Assembly (NCBI GenBank): GCA_027451305.1
Contig: DAIDJQ010000147.1
Location: forward strand, 1-5,486
DNA: 5,486 nucleotides
From: Cellulomonas sp.
GTDB taxonomy: Bacteria; Actinomycetota; Actinomycetes; Actinomycetales; Cellulomonadaceae
Direction: 5' to 3'
In this document: piece by piece, positions 1 to 5,279 of the stretch
Numbering within the stretch: the stretch's first letter is position 1
Layout: each line of letters opens with the position of its first letter
Position numbers and translations under genes: made by a program
Notes under the pieces: generated by a model
Told to the model about the DNA's origin: nothing
Databases searched by the model: none
What the model saw: only the letters and a program-made list of their open reading frames with translations

Positions 1-371
1 TGGTGTTCTGCCTGATCGACTGCATCCAGTCCGACCCGGCGGCCATCCGGAACCTGTCGAAGACGGCCTGGATCGTCCTGATCCTCCTGTTCCCGCTGGC
101 CGGCGGCGTCGCCTGGCTCGTCGTCGGCCGCCCGGTGAGCAGCGGCACCCGCCGCGTCCCCTGGCCCGCCACCACGACCGCGGGGTTTCCGGAGTACGAG
201 CGGCCGCGCCCGGCGGCGCCCGACGACGACGCGACCTTCCTCGCGAACCTCGCGGCCTCCAACGCGGAGCACGAACAGCTGCTGCGCGCCTGGGAGGACC
301 AGCTCCGTGAGCGCGAGCGTCGCCTGGCCGAGCGCCAGGACGACGAGCCGCCCGCGCCCCCGACCACCTGA
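1..371 (+). CDS. PLDc_N-domain membrane protein, 5' end missing
   Basis: Seen: the frame is open from the window edge and ends at TGA 369-371. The first in-frame GTG at position 3 is probably an internal valine, because the sequence opens in the middle of the first hydrophobic segment. The visible residues FCLIDCIQSD, then a hydrophobic helix at about residues 22-41 (WIVLILLFPLAGG...WLVVGRP), match the phospholipase D-nuclease N-terminal (PLDc_N) pattern of an IDC turn, a membrane helix and a terminal GRP. After a Pro/Asp-rich linker, residues 78-112 form a highly charged Glu/Arg-rich stretch that should be a coiled coil. Known: stand-alone PLDc_N proteins are small actinobacterial membrane proteins of unknown function with no catalytic HKD motif, and none is visible here. 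Inferred: a two-helix membrane anchor with a cytoplasmic coiled-coil tail, probably missing 10-25 N-terminal residues. It is transcribed convergently toward the tRNA/ndh genes. Confidence 0.85.
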   Translation, partial: VFCLIDCIQSDPAAIRNLSKTAWIVLILLFPLAGGVAWLVVGRPVSSGTRRVPWPATTTAGFPEYERPRPAAPDDDATFLANLAASNAEHEQLLRAWEDQLRERERRLAERQDDEPPAPPTT

Positions 372-438
372 CGGCGACGAGGCCGCCCGGCCGCCGTGGG
401 TCGCTGCCGCGTCGGCGCGCCCGCAGCCTCCGTCCCGG

Positions 439-512
439 TGCCCCCGCCGGGGTTCGAACCCGGACTGAACCGGTTTTAAGCCGGTCGCCTCTGCCGGTTG
501 GGCTACGGGGGC
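439..512 (-). tRNA. tRNA with anticodon UAA (nominal tRNA-Leu), short variable loop
   Basis: Seen: a full cloverleaf folds on the minus strand. The acceptor stem is GCCCCCG/CGGGGGC (7 perfect pairs) and is followed by T8-A9. The D-arm GCC...GGC has 3 pairs, with a C-A mismatch at the fourth and a loop containing AACCGGCAGA. The anticodon stem ACCGG/CCGGT encloses loop CTTAAAA, giving anticodon TAA at 476-478. A 5-nt variable region TCAGT follows, then T-stem CCGGG/CCCGG with loop TTCGAAC, and discriminator A73 at 439. CCA is not encoded (the next bases are CCG). By anticodon it would read UUA as leucine. The discriminator A and the 3-bp D-stem with its AA..GGCAGA loop resemble tRNA-Leu, but the long class II variable arm expected of bacterial tRNA-Leu is absent. 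The gene starts 48 nt after the ndh stop and may be cotranscribed with ndh. The fold is certain; the amino-acid identity is less so. Confidence 0.9.
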
Positions 513-538
513 CGGTCACATCGTGCCAGCCCGCCGCA

Positions 539-552
539 CCGCACCGGTGCGG
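539..552. repeat. 14-bp perfect palindrome between ndh and the tRNA
   Basis: CCGCACC/GGTGCGG is a perfect palindrome just downstream of the ndh stop and 26 bp upstream of the tRNA. In RNA it could form a 5-bp stem with a CCGG loop. There is no T-run, so it is a poor intrinsic terminator. It could be an RNA-processing hairpin, a protein site, or chance in GC-rich DNA. Confidence 0.3.
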
Positions 553-560
553 GCCGCCGT

Positions 561-2015
561 TCAGCGCGCGCCGGCCACCGAGGGGTCGGCCGGCTCCGCA
601 GTCGTTCCGGCGCCAGCCGGGGGCCGTGGCCGCACCGCGGCGGCGCGGAACTCGGCGCGCGGGTCGTGCAGGCTGCCGAGGGACACCACCTCCCGGCGCA
701 GCAGCAGCGACGACGTCCAGCCCAGCATGATCCGCAGCTTGCGGTTCACGGTCGGCATGGCGAACACGTGGTAGGTGCGGTGCAGCACCCAGGCGAGGAA
801 CCCGCGAACCTTGATCCGGCCGAACATCTGGGCGACGCCCTTGTACATGCCGAGCGAGGCGACGGCGCCGATGTTCTTGTGCTTGTACGGCGTCGGCGGA
901 GCGGAGCTCAGCACCCGCGCCAGGTTGTCGCCCAGGTGGTTGCCCTGGCGCAGCGCGTGCTGGGCGTTCGGCGGGCACGTCTGGCCCGGGTTGACCAGGT
1001 CCGGCACGGCCGCGCAGTCACCCGCGGCGTAGGCGTCGGGGACGACGACGCCGTCGGCCGTGGTGACCTGCAGGTACTCGTTGGCGATCACCCGGCCGGT
1101 CTTGTCCAGCGGCAGGTCCGAGCTGCCCAGCACAGGGTTGGCCTTGACCCCGGCCGTCCACACCACCGTCTCCGCGTCGAACTCGGTGCCGTCCGACAGG
1201 ACGATGTGCCCGCCGACGCAGGAGCTGAGGAACGTCGACAGGTAGATCTCGATGCGGCGCTTGCGCAGCTGCTCGAGGGTGTACCCACCCAGCTCCTCGC
1301 TCACCTCGGGCAGGATCCGGCGCGACCCCTCGACGAGGACGAACCTCAGCTCGTCCTCCTCGACCTGCTTGTAGTGCCGGATCGTGTAGCGGGCGAGGTC
1401 CTCGACCTCCGCGAGGGCCTCGACGCCCGCGAACCCGCCGCCGACGAAGACGAAGGTGAGCATCCGCCGTCGCAGCTCGGGGTCCCAGGTGCTCGACGCC
1501 ATGTCGATGCGGTCCAGCACGTGGTTCCGCAGGGCGATGGCCTCCTCGACGTTCTTGAAGCCGATGCCCTCCTCCGCCAGGCCCGGGATCGGCAGCGTGC
1601 GGGCTACCGAGCCGAGACCGACGACGAGGTGGTCGTACTGCACCCAGTACGGCTCGCCCTCCTCGGGGGCGATCTGCACGCGGCGCGCGGCGTGCTCGAT
1701 GGTGCTGACCTTGCCCTGCAGCACGTCGACGCCCTTGAGCGCCCGGCGGTGCGGGGCGACGACGTTGGCCGGGTCGATCGACCCGGCGGCCGCCTCCGGC
1801 AGGAACGGCGCGTAGGTCATGTACGACCGCGGGTCGACGACGACGATCGCCGCGTCCCGCCGACCGAGCCGCTTGCGCAGCCGGCGCGCCGTGTAGAGGC
1901 CGACCGTGCCGCCGCCGAGGACCAGCACCCGGGGCGACTTGCGCGGCTTGAGGGGGCGGACGGGTGCGTCCGACGAGACGGGCGCGGTACCCGGAACGGC
2001 AGCGGGATCGGACAT
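561..2015 (-). CDS. ndh: Type II NADH dehydrogenase (NDH-2), FAD-dependent
   Basis: Role: a non-proton-pumping NADH:quinone oxidoreductase on the inner face of the membrane, feeding electrons into the quinone pool. Seen (484 aa): an N-terminal Pro/Ala linker (1-27), then the FAD-binding Rossmann motif LGGGTVGLYTARRL (33-46, GxGxxG) and the YAPFLPEAAAGSI region (68-80). The NADH-binding motif is VFVGGGFAGVEALAE (189-203), followed by VWTAGVKAN (285-293) and the second FAD contact YAAGDCAAVPD (329-339). The quinone-site signature AQHALRQ is at 351-357. The C-terminal part (about 400-445) has amphipathic/hydrophobic helices expected to anchor the enzyme to the membrane. A Pro/Ala-rich tail (455-484) follows that does not look conserved. 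Start: ATG at 2015 is preferred over the upstream GTG at 2087, because a -10-like TACCGT lies only 6 nt upstream and the extra 24 residues are not family-like. A family FAD oxidoreductase with another acceptor is the only serious alternative. Confidence 0.95.
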   Translation of the reverse strand: MSDPAAVPGTAPVSSDAPVRPLKPRKSPRVLVLGGGTVGLYTARRLRKRLGRRDAAIVVVDPRSYMTYAPFLPEAAAGSIDPANVVAPHRRALKGVDVLQGKVSTIEHAARRVQIAPEEGEPYWVQYDHLVVGLGSVARTLPIPGLAEEGIGFKNVEEAIALRNHVLDRIDMASSTWDPELRRRMLTFVFVGGGFAGVEALAEVEDLARYTIRHYKQVEEDELRFVLVEGSRRILPEVSEELGGYTLEQLRKRRIEIYLSTFLSSCVGGHIVLSDGTEFDAETVVWTAGVKANPVLGSSDLPLDKTGRVIANEYLQVTTADGVVVPDAYAAGDCAAVPDLVNPGQTCPPNAQHALRQGNHLGDNLARVLSSAPPTPYKHKNIGAVASLGMYKGVAQMFGRIKVRGFLAWVLHRTYHVFAMPTVNRKLRIMLGWTSSLLLRREVVSLGSLHDPRAEFRAAAVRPRPPAGAGTTAEPADPSVAGAR

Positions 2016-2050
2016 GGATCCACGGTAGACCGGGACTTTGGTCCCTGCCG
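2015..2050 (-). promoter_or_regulatory. Probable leaderless promoter of ndh with an inverted repeat
   Basis: On the minus strand TACCGT (2027 down to 2022) fits the actinobacterial -10 consensus TANNNT. It is followed by exactly 6 nt (GGATCC) and then the ATG at 2015, so transcription would begin at or next to the start codon. No good Shine-Dalgarno is present, which is consistent with a leaderless mRNA. No clear -35 box is visible at 16-18 bp. A 5-bp inverted repeat GGGAC-N4-GTCCC (2032-2045) fills the spacer and could be an operator. This is inferred from pattern only. Confidence 0.45.
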
Positions 2051-2061
2051 CAGCGAGCCCT

Positions 2062-2088
2062 GGTGACCCTCGGCACAGCGGGCTCACC
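2062..2088 (-). terminator. Stem-loop downstream of the CNNM gene
   Basis: GGTGACCC (2062-2069) pairs with GGGCTCACC (2080-2088) apart from one bulged base, enclosing a 10-nt loop. It begins 8 nt past the TGA of the CNNM-type gene and lies before the ndh promoter. No T-tract follows, so it is at best a non-canonical actinobacterial terminator. A 10-bp palindrome CCGGATCCGG (2087-2096) overlaps its base. Confidence 0.3.
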
Positions 2089-2096
2089 GGATCCGG

Positions 2097-3488
2097 TCAG
2101 CGGGCGCGGCCCTCGTCGTCCGCGTTCGACGATGCCGCGCCGACCCGCGACTCGAGCACGCTGGGGTCGCCCTCCGGCTCGAGCCGCACCGCCGCCACGC
2201 GCCGGCCGTCCACGGCGGTGACCAGCAGGGTCGCCGCCGACGGCCCACCCCGGACCGTCTCGACCGGCACCCGGTCCCCGACCTTCGCGATGCGACCCAG
2301 GCGGGACAGCACGTAGCCCGCCACCGTCTCGTACGGGCCGTCGTGCAGCAGCACCCCCGTGCGGTCGCCGAACTCCTCGAGCGTCAGGCGCGCATCGGCG
2401 TCCGCACCTGTGCCGGCGGGCTCCGGCTTCACGTCGTGCTCGTCGACGATGTCCCCCACCAGCTCCTCGAGCAGGTCCTCGAGGGTGACGATGCCGTCGG
2501 TGCCGCCGTACTCGTCCACCACGAGCGCGATGTGCGTGCCGGTCCGGCGCATGCTCGACAGCGTCGTGAGCACCTTGTTGGTCCCCGGCAGCGACGGGAT
2601 CGGCCGCGCCACGTCGCCGACGGTCGCCTCCGGCTCGTCGCGCACGCCGTCCCCGAGGTCGACGGCGACGTCCGCGACGGCGGCCAGGATGTCCCGCACG
2701 TGCACGAACCCCACCACGTCGTCGAAGTCCGCGCCGGTCACCGGGTAGCGCGAGTACGGCAGGTGCCGCACCTCCGCGGCGGCCTCGACCACCGGCTGGG
2801 CCGCCGAGAGGAACCGGACCTCGCCGCGCGGACGCATCGCCTCCACCAGCAGGCGGTCCCCGGCGTCGAACACGTCGTCGATCAGCCGTCGCTCGTCCTC
2901 CGGCAGGTCGGGGTGGGTGGCGACGAGGTCGCGCAGCTCCTCGTCGGTGACCGCCTCGCCCTTGGCCCGCGGGTCCTGGCCGAGCAGCCGCACCACGGCG
3001 TCGGTGGACACGGACAGGAGCCAGATCACCGGCGTCATCAGCGAGGCCAGCCGGTCCACGGCGGAGCCGACGGCCCGGGCCACCTTGGCGGGCCGCTGCA
3101 TGGCCAGCCGTTTGGGGGTGAGCTCACCGAGCACCAGCGACAGGTAGGCGATCACCAGGGTGAGGGCGATCAGGGCGACCGTGTCCGCGGCTCCCCGCGA
3201 CAGACCCCAGCGGACCAGGACGGGAGCGACGTGCGGCGCCAGCGTGGACGCGCCGAAGGCGGCGGAGAAGAACCCGGCGACGGTCACGCCGATCTGCACG
3301 GCGGCGAGGAACCGGTTCGGGTTGCGCGCGACCCGGGCCACGCGGGCCGAGCGGCCACCCTCCTTGTCCAGCTGCACCAGCTGGCTCTCGCGCAGCGACA
3401 CGAGCGCCAGCTCGGTGCCGGAGAACAGGCCCCCGATCGCGATGAACAGCAGCACCAGGGCGATGTCGGTCCAGATCTCGGCGGTCAC
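2097..3488 (-). CDS. CNNM/CorC-type 'hemolysin family' transporter (DUF21-CBS-CorC_HlyC)
   Basis: Role: a bacterial CNNM family membrane protein. Characterised relatives export or sense Mg2+ and other divalent cations; 'hemolysin' is a historical label. Seen (463 aa): a DUF21 transmembrane domain at about 1-175 with a first helix at 8-22, the FSGTELALVSLR motif (22-33), helices around 62-80, 103-120 and 143-170, and the family signature GELTPKRLA (121-129). Next is a CBS pair, with MRPR at 218-221, the first CBS at about 215-275 and the second at about 290-350. The strongly conserved VDEYGGTDGIVTLEDLLEE segment is at 324-342. A CorC_HlyC domain (about 365-437) follows, with a short acidic tail. 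Length is normal and the domain set is complete. The GTG start is secure because an in-frame TGA lies at 3494-3492. It has its own likely promoter and sits between ppx and ndh. Substrate and transport direction cannot be read from sequence. Confidence 0.93.
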   Translation of the reverse strand: MTAEIWTDIALVLLFIAIGGLFSGTELALVSLRESQLVQLDKEGGRSARVARVARNPNRFLAAVQIGVTVAGFFSAAFGASTLAPHVAPVLVRWGLSRGAADTVALIALTLVIAYLSLVLGELTPKRLAMQRPAKVARAVGSAVDRLASLMTPVIWLLSVSTDAVVRLLGQDPRAKGEAVTDEELRDLVATHPDLPEDERRLIDDVFDAGDRLLVEAMRPRGEVRFLSAAQPVVEAAAEVRHLPYSRYPVTGADFDDVVGFVHVRDILAAVADVAVDLGDGVRDEPEATVGDVARPIPSLPGTNKVLTTLSSMRRTGTHIALVVDEYGGTDGIVTLEDLLEELVGDIVDEHDVKPEPAGTGADADARLTLEEFGDRTGVLLHDGPYETVAGYVLSRLGRIAKVGDRVPVETVRGGPSAATLLVTAVDGRRVAAVRLEPEGDPSVLESRVGAASSNADDEGRAR

Positions 3489-3515
3489 GTCTCATCCCGG
3501 GGTCGGTGGACCTCC

Positions 3516-3521
3516 AGCGTA
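3516..3521 (-). promoter_or_regulatory. -10-like element upstream of the CNNM gene
   Basis: TACGCT on the minus strand matches TANNNT and lies 27 nt upstream of the GTG at 3488, predicting a short leader of about 20 nt. No recognisable TTGACA-like -35 box is seen. A GGAGG (3515-3511) directly follows the -10 but is 22 nt from the GTG, too far to be its ribosome site. The nearer GGGA (3500-3490 region) is a weak alternative. Confidence 0.4.
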
Positions 3522-3551
3522 GGCACAACACGCCGGACGGACCGCTCTCCC

Positions 3552-3569
3552 CCGGCGGACGCTCGCCGG
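3552..3569 (-). terminator. Hairpin after ppx, possible terminator
   Basis: CCGGCG (3552-3557) and CGCCGG (3564-3569) form a perfect 6-bp GC stem with a 6-nt loop, 19 nt beyond the ppx stop and upstream of the CNNM promoter. No T-run follows. Its position between two apparent transcription units makes a termination or attenuation role plausible but unproven. Confidence 0.35.
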
Positions 3570-3588
3570 CCCGACGTCGCGCCGCAGG

Positions 3589-4545
3589 TCAGTCGGCGAG
3601 GCTCCAGGCGATGCCGTCGAGGATGTCGTGCTCGCTGGTCAGCACGTGCGTCAGCTCGCGGCCCGCCGCGGCGACCTCCGCCTGGACGCGAGCGACCACC
3701 TCGGCCCAGATCAGCGCACCCGCACCGATGACGTCGACACGGCCGGGGTGCATGAAGCCCAGCGCCATGCGCTCGGCGCGGCTGCGGTGCAGCAGGTCGT
3801 CGCAGGCGGCGAGGACCGTCGAGACGTCGAGCACCGACCCGTCGATCGCCGACCGGTCGTACCGCGGCAGGCCGAGCGCGTGCGCCGTCACCGACGTGAC
3901 CGAGCCCGCCAGGCCCACGAGGGTCACCGTGCGGCCGATCGGCACGGTCCGCTCGGCCTCGTCGAGCGCCGCAGCGAGGTCTGCCCTTGCCGCAGCGACC
4001 TCGTCCGGCGTCGGCGGGTCGGATCGCAGGTGCCGCTCGGTCAGCCGCACCGAGCCGATGTCCATCGAGATGGCGGCCTCCGGCTCGTGCGTGCCGAGCA
4101 CCAGCTCGGTGGAGCCGCCGCCGAGGTCCACCACGAGGAACGGGCCCGGGTGGTTCGCTGCGAGCACGCCGGTGGCCCCGCGGAACGACAGCGCGGCCTC
4201 CTCGGCACCCGTGACGACCTCCGGGTCCACGCCTACCGCCTGCCGCACACCGGCGACGAACTCGTCTCGGTTGCGGGCGTCCCGCGTCGCCGACGTGGCG
4301 ACGAAACGGATCGCCTCCACCCCCAGCTCGCGACACGTGGCCGCGTAGGTGGCCGTCATGCCCAGCGTGCGGGCCAGCGCCTCCGGCGCCAGCTGGCCGG
4401 TGCGGTCCACGCCCTGACCCAGCCTGACGATCTCGGCCTGCCGCACCACCTCGACGAGCGTGCCGGCCGTCACGTCGAGGTCGGCCACCAGGAGCCGGAT
4501 GGTGTTCGTCCCGCAGTCGATGGCTGCCACGCGTGTCACCGGCAC
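3589..4545 (-). CDS. ppx: Ppx/GppA family exopolyphosphatase / guanosine pentaphosphatase
   Basis: Role: family members remove terminal phosphate from polyphosphate and/or convert pppGpp to ppGpp in the cytoplasm. Seen (318 aa from the GTG at 4545): an actin-like ATPase fold with phosphate-1 motif IDCGTNTIRLLVAD (9-22), EIVRLGQGVDRTG (38-50) and ATSATRDA (83-90). The catalytic acidic segment VTGAEEAALSF is at 111-121 (E115/E116), phosphate-2 motif VVDLGGGSTELVLG at 138-151, GLAGSVTSV at 211-219, and HPGRVDVIGAGA at 266-277. The C-terminal HD-like domain of long enzymes such as E. coli PPX is absent. This is the short form typical of actinobacteria (Rv0496/Rv1026 type). Start: GTG at 4545 has a GGGTGG 6 nt upstream. 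GTG at 4539 gives the family-typical VTRVAAIDCG, and GTG at 4599 abuts the DUF501 stop but adds a non-conserved Gly/Pro stretch. It is probably cotranscribed and translationally coupled with the DUF501 gene. Confidence 0.92.
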   Translation of the reverse strand: MPVTRVAAIDCGTNTIRLLVADLDVTAGTLVEVVRQAEIVRLGQGVDRTGQLAPEALARTLGMTATYAATCRELGVEAIRFVATSATRDARNRDEFVAGVRQAVGVDPEVVTGAEEAALSFRGATGVLAANHPGPFLVVDLGGGSTELVLGTHEPEAAISMDIGSVRLTERHLRSDPPTPDEVAAARADLAAALDEAERTVPIGRTVTLVGLAGSVTSVTAHALGLPRYDRSAIDGSVLDVSTVLAACDDLLHRSRAERMALGFMHPGRVDVIGAGALIWAEVVARVQAEVAAAGRELTHVLTSEHDILDGIAWSLAD

Positions 4546-4599
4546 ATCGTGCCACCCGGGGCTGACACCGGACGGGCCGTCCGGCCCGGGCTCAGCCAC

Positions 4600-5112
4600 T
4601 CAGCACGTGCACCGGTCGGGCCGCCACGAGTCCTTGATCAGGGCGAGCACCTCGTCGCCGACCGGGTTCACCCCGGGGCCCGCCGCGAGCGCATGGGCGA
4701 CGAGCACGTGCAGGCACTTCACCCGCGTCGGCATCCCCCCGGCCGAGATGCCGGCGATCTCCGGCACGTGGCCGAGCACCTCGCGGTCCGCCAGGTACGC
4801 CTCGTGGGCGCGACGATGACCGGCCGCCAGCTCCTCGTCGACCTCGAGGCGCGTCGTGTACTCCTTCATCACTCCGCTCGCCTCGAGCGTGCTCACAGCG
4901 GCCACCGCCTGCGGGTTGGTCAGGTAGTAGGTGGTCGGGAACGGGGTGCCGTCGTCGAGGCGGGGCGCCGTCTGTGCCACCGTCGGGCGACCGCAGACGC
5001 AGCGGGCGGCGATCCGTACCACGCCGCGGGCGGGTCGGCCCAGCTGCTCCGCGAGGACCTCGAGGTCCCGGGGGGCCACTGCGGGCTGCGGCGCGACGGG
5101 CGTGTCGGGCAT
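4600..5112 (-). CDS. DUF501 family protein
   Basis: No biochemical function is established for this family. Seen (170 aa): a short Pro-rich lead, then AEQLGRPARGVVRIAARC (21-38) and TAPRLDDGTPFPTTYYLT (48-65). A helical stretch LEASGVMKEYTTRL (76-89) and RRAHEAYLADREVL (100-113) come next, followed by ISAGGMPTRVKCLHVLVAHAL (split at 122-142) and GPGVNPVGDEVLAL (145-158). These are the hallmark blocks of DUF501, a small soluble actinobacterial protein encoded between ftsB/divIC and ppx (as Rv1025). Cysteines are at 38, 40, 133, 168 and 170, so CxC pairs occur near the N-terminus and at the extreme C-terminus. Start: ATG at 5112, with AGGAC about 8 nt upstream. A longer reading to 5409 is rejected because it runs through the tandem repeat and overlaps ftsB in another frame. 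The TGA at 4602-4600 directly abuts a possible GTG of ppx, pointing to an operon. Confidence 0.93.
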   Translation of the reverse strand: MPDTPVAPQPAVAPRDLEVLAEQLGRPARGVVRIAARCVCGRPTVAQTAPRLDDGTPFPTTYYLTNPQAVAAVSTLEASGVMKEYTTRLEVDEELAAGHRRAHEAYLADREVLGHVPEIAGISAGGMPTRVKCLHVLVAHALAAGPGVNPVGDEVLALIKDSWRPDRCTC

Positions 5113-5129
5113 GGGAGGACGTCCTGTCA

Positions 5130-5279
5130 GGTGGAGGGGATCCCCATTCTCCCCGACGCCATCACGGGAGACGCCATCGCCGGGACCGCGATCACCGGGG
5201 CCGCGATCACCGGGGCCGCGATCACCACGGGCCCGACAACCGCAGGCCCGATCGCCGCGACGGGACATGCCGCCGCGCG
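5130..5279 (-). other. 50-codon open continuation of the ftsB frame beyond its stop
   Basis: Directly after the ftsB TGA the same frame stays open for 50 codons to a TGA at 5129-5127. It would encode an Ala/Val/Pro-rich peptide with VIAAP repeats (VIAAPVIAAPVIAVP). By hand count, G or C occupies 44 of 50 third positions, 36 first and 33 second, a coding-like order. It could be the relic of a longer ftsB tail, a small separate ORF from an internal GTG, or chance enforced by the 15-bp repeat. No ribosome site or independent start stands out. Confidence 0.3.
5158..5232. repeat. 15-bp tandem repeat, about five units
   Basis: Five consecutive 15-bp units start at 5158, 5173, 5188, 5203 and 5218. 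Units 3 and 4 are identical (GCGATCACCGGGGCC), unit 2 differs at three positions, and units 1 and 5 are more diverged. Each unit carries an ATC core, GATC in the central ones. The array lies in the 167-bp gap between ftsB and the DUF501 gene. Being a multiple of three, it leaves every frame open across it, which explains the spurious N-terminal extension of DUF501 in another frame. Confidence 0.8.

Noticed and set aside
372..438. Terminator between the convergent PLDc_N gene and the tRNA
   Set aside because: Only short, loosely spaced GC repeats (for example GGCC-GCCC-GGCC) and no T-run; nothing distinguishable from background.
439..512. tRNA as an integration (attachment) site
   Set aside because: No integrase, direct repeat of the tRNA 3' end or foreign-looking sequence is present in the window.
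513..548. Own promoter for the tRNA (CACGAT 7 nt before the first base)
   Set aside because: It lacks the key T at the first -10 position and has no -35. Cotranscription with ndh is equally possible.
498..2066. 522-codon plus-strand open frame antisense to ndh
   Set aside because: Its product is Arg/His/Gly/Val-rich with no recognisable domain. It is the expected antisense shadow of a GC-rich gene whose minus-strand product has every NDH-2 motif, and it would also run through part of the tRNA.
2343..3731. 462-codon plus-strand open frame antisense to the CNNM gene
   Set aside because: Low-complexity His/Asp/Gly/Arg composition and no domain; the opposite strand encodes a complete DUF21-CBS-CorC_HlyC protein.
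3485..4555. 356-codon minus-strand frame overlapping ppx
   Set aside because: Arg/Gly/Ala-rich shadow frame; the alternative frame has all Ppx/GppA motifs.
5146..5174. Possible promoter for DUF501 (GAGAAT as a -10)
   Set aside because: The first base of the -10 is wrong and there is no -35. The nearby palindromes GGGGATCCCC (5136-5145) and AGGACGTCCT (5116-5125) are short and common in GC-rich DNA.
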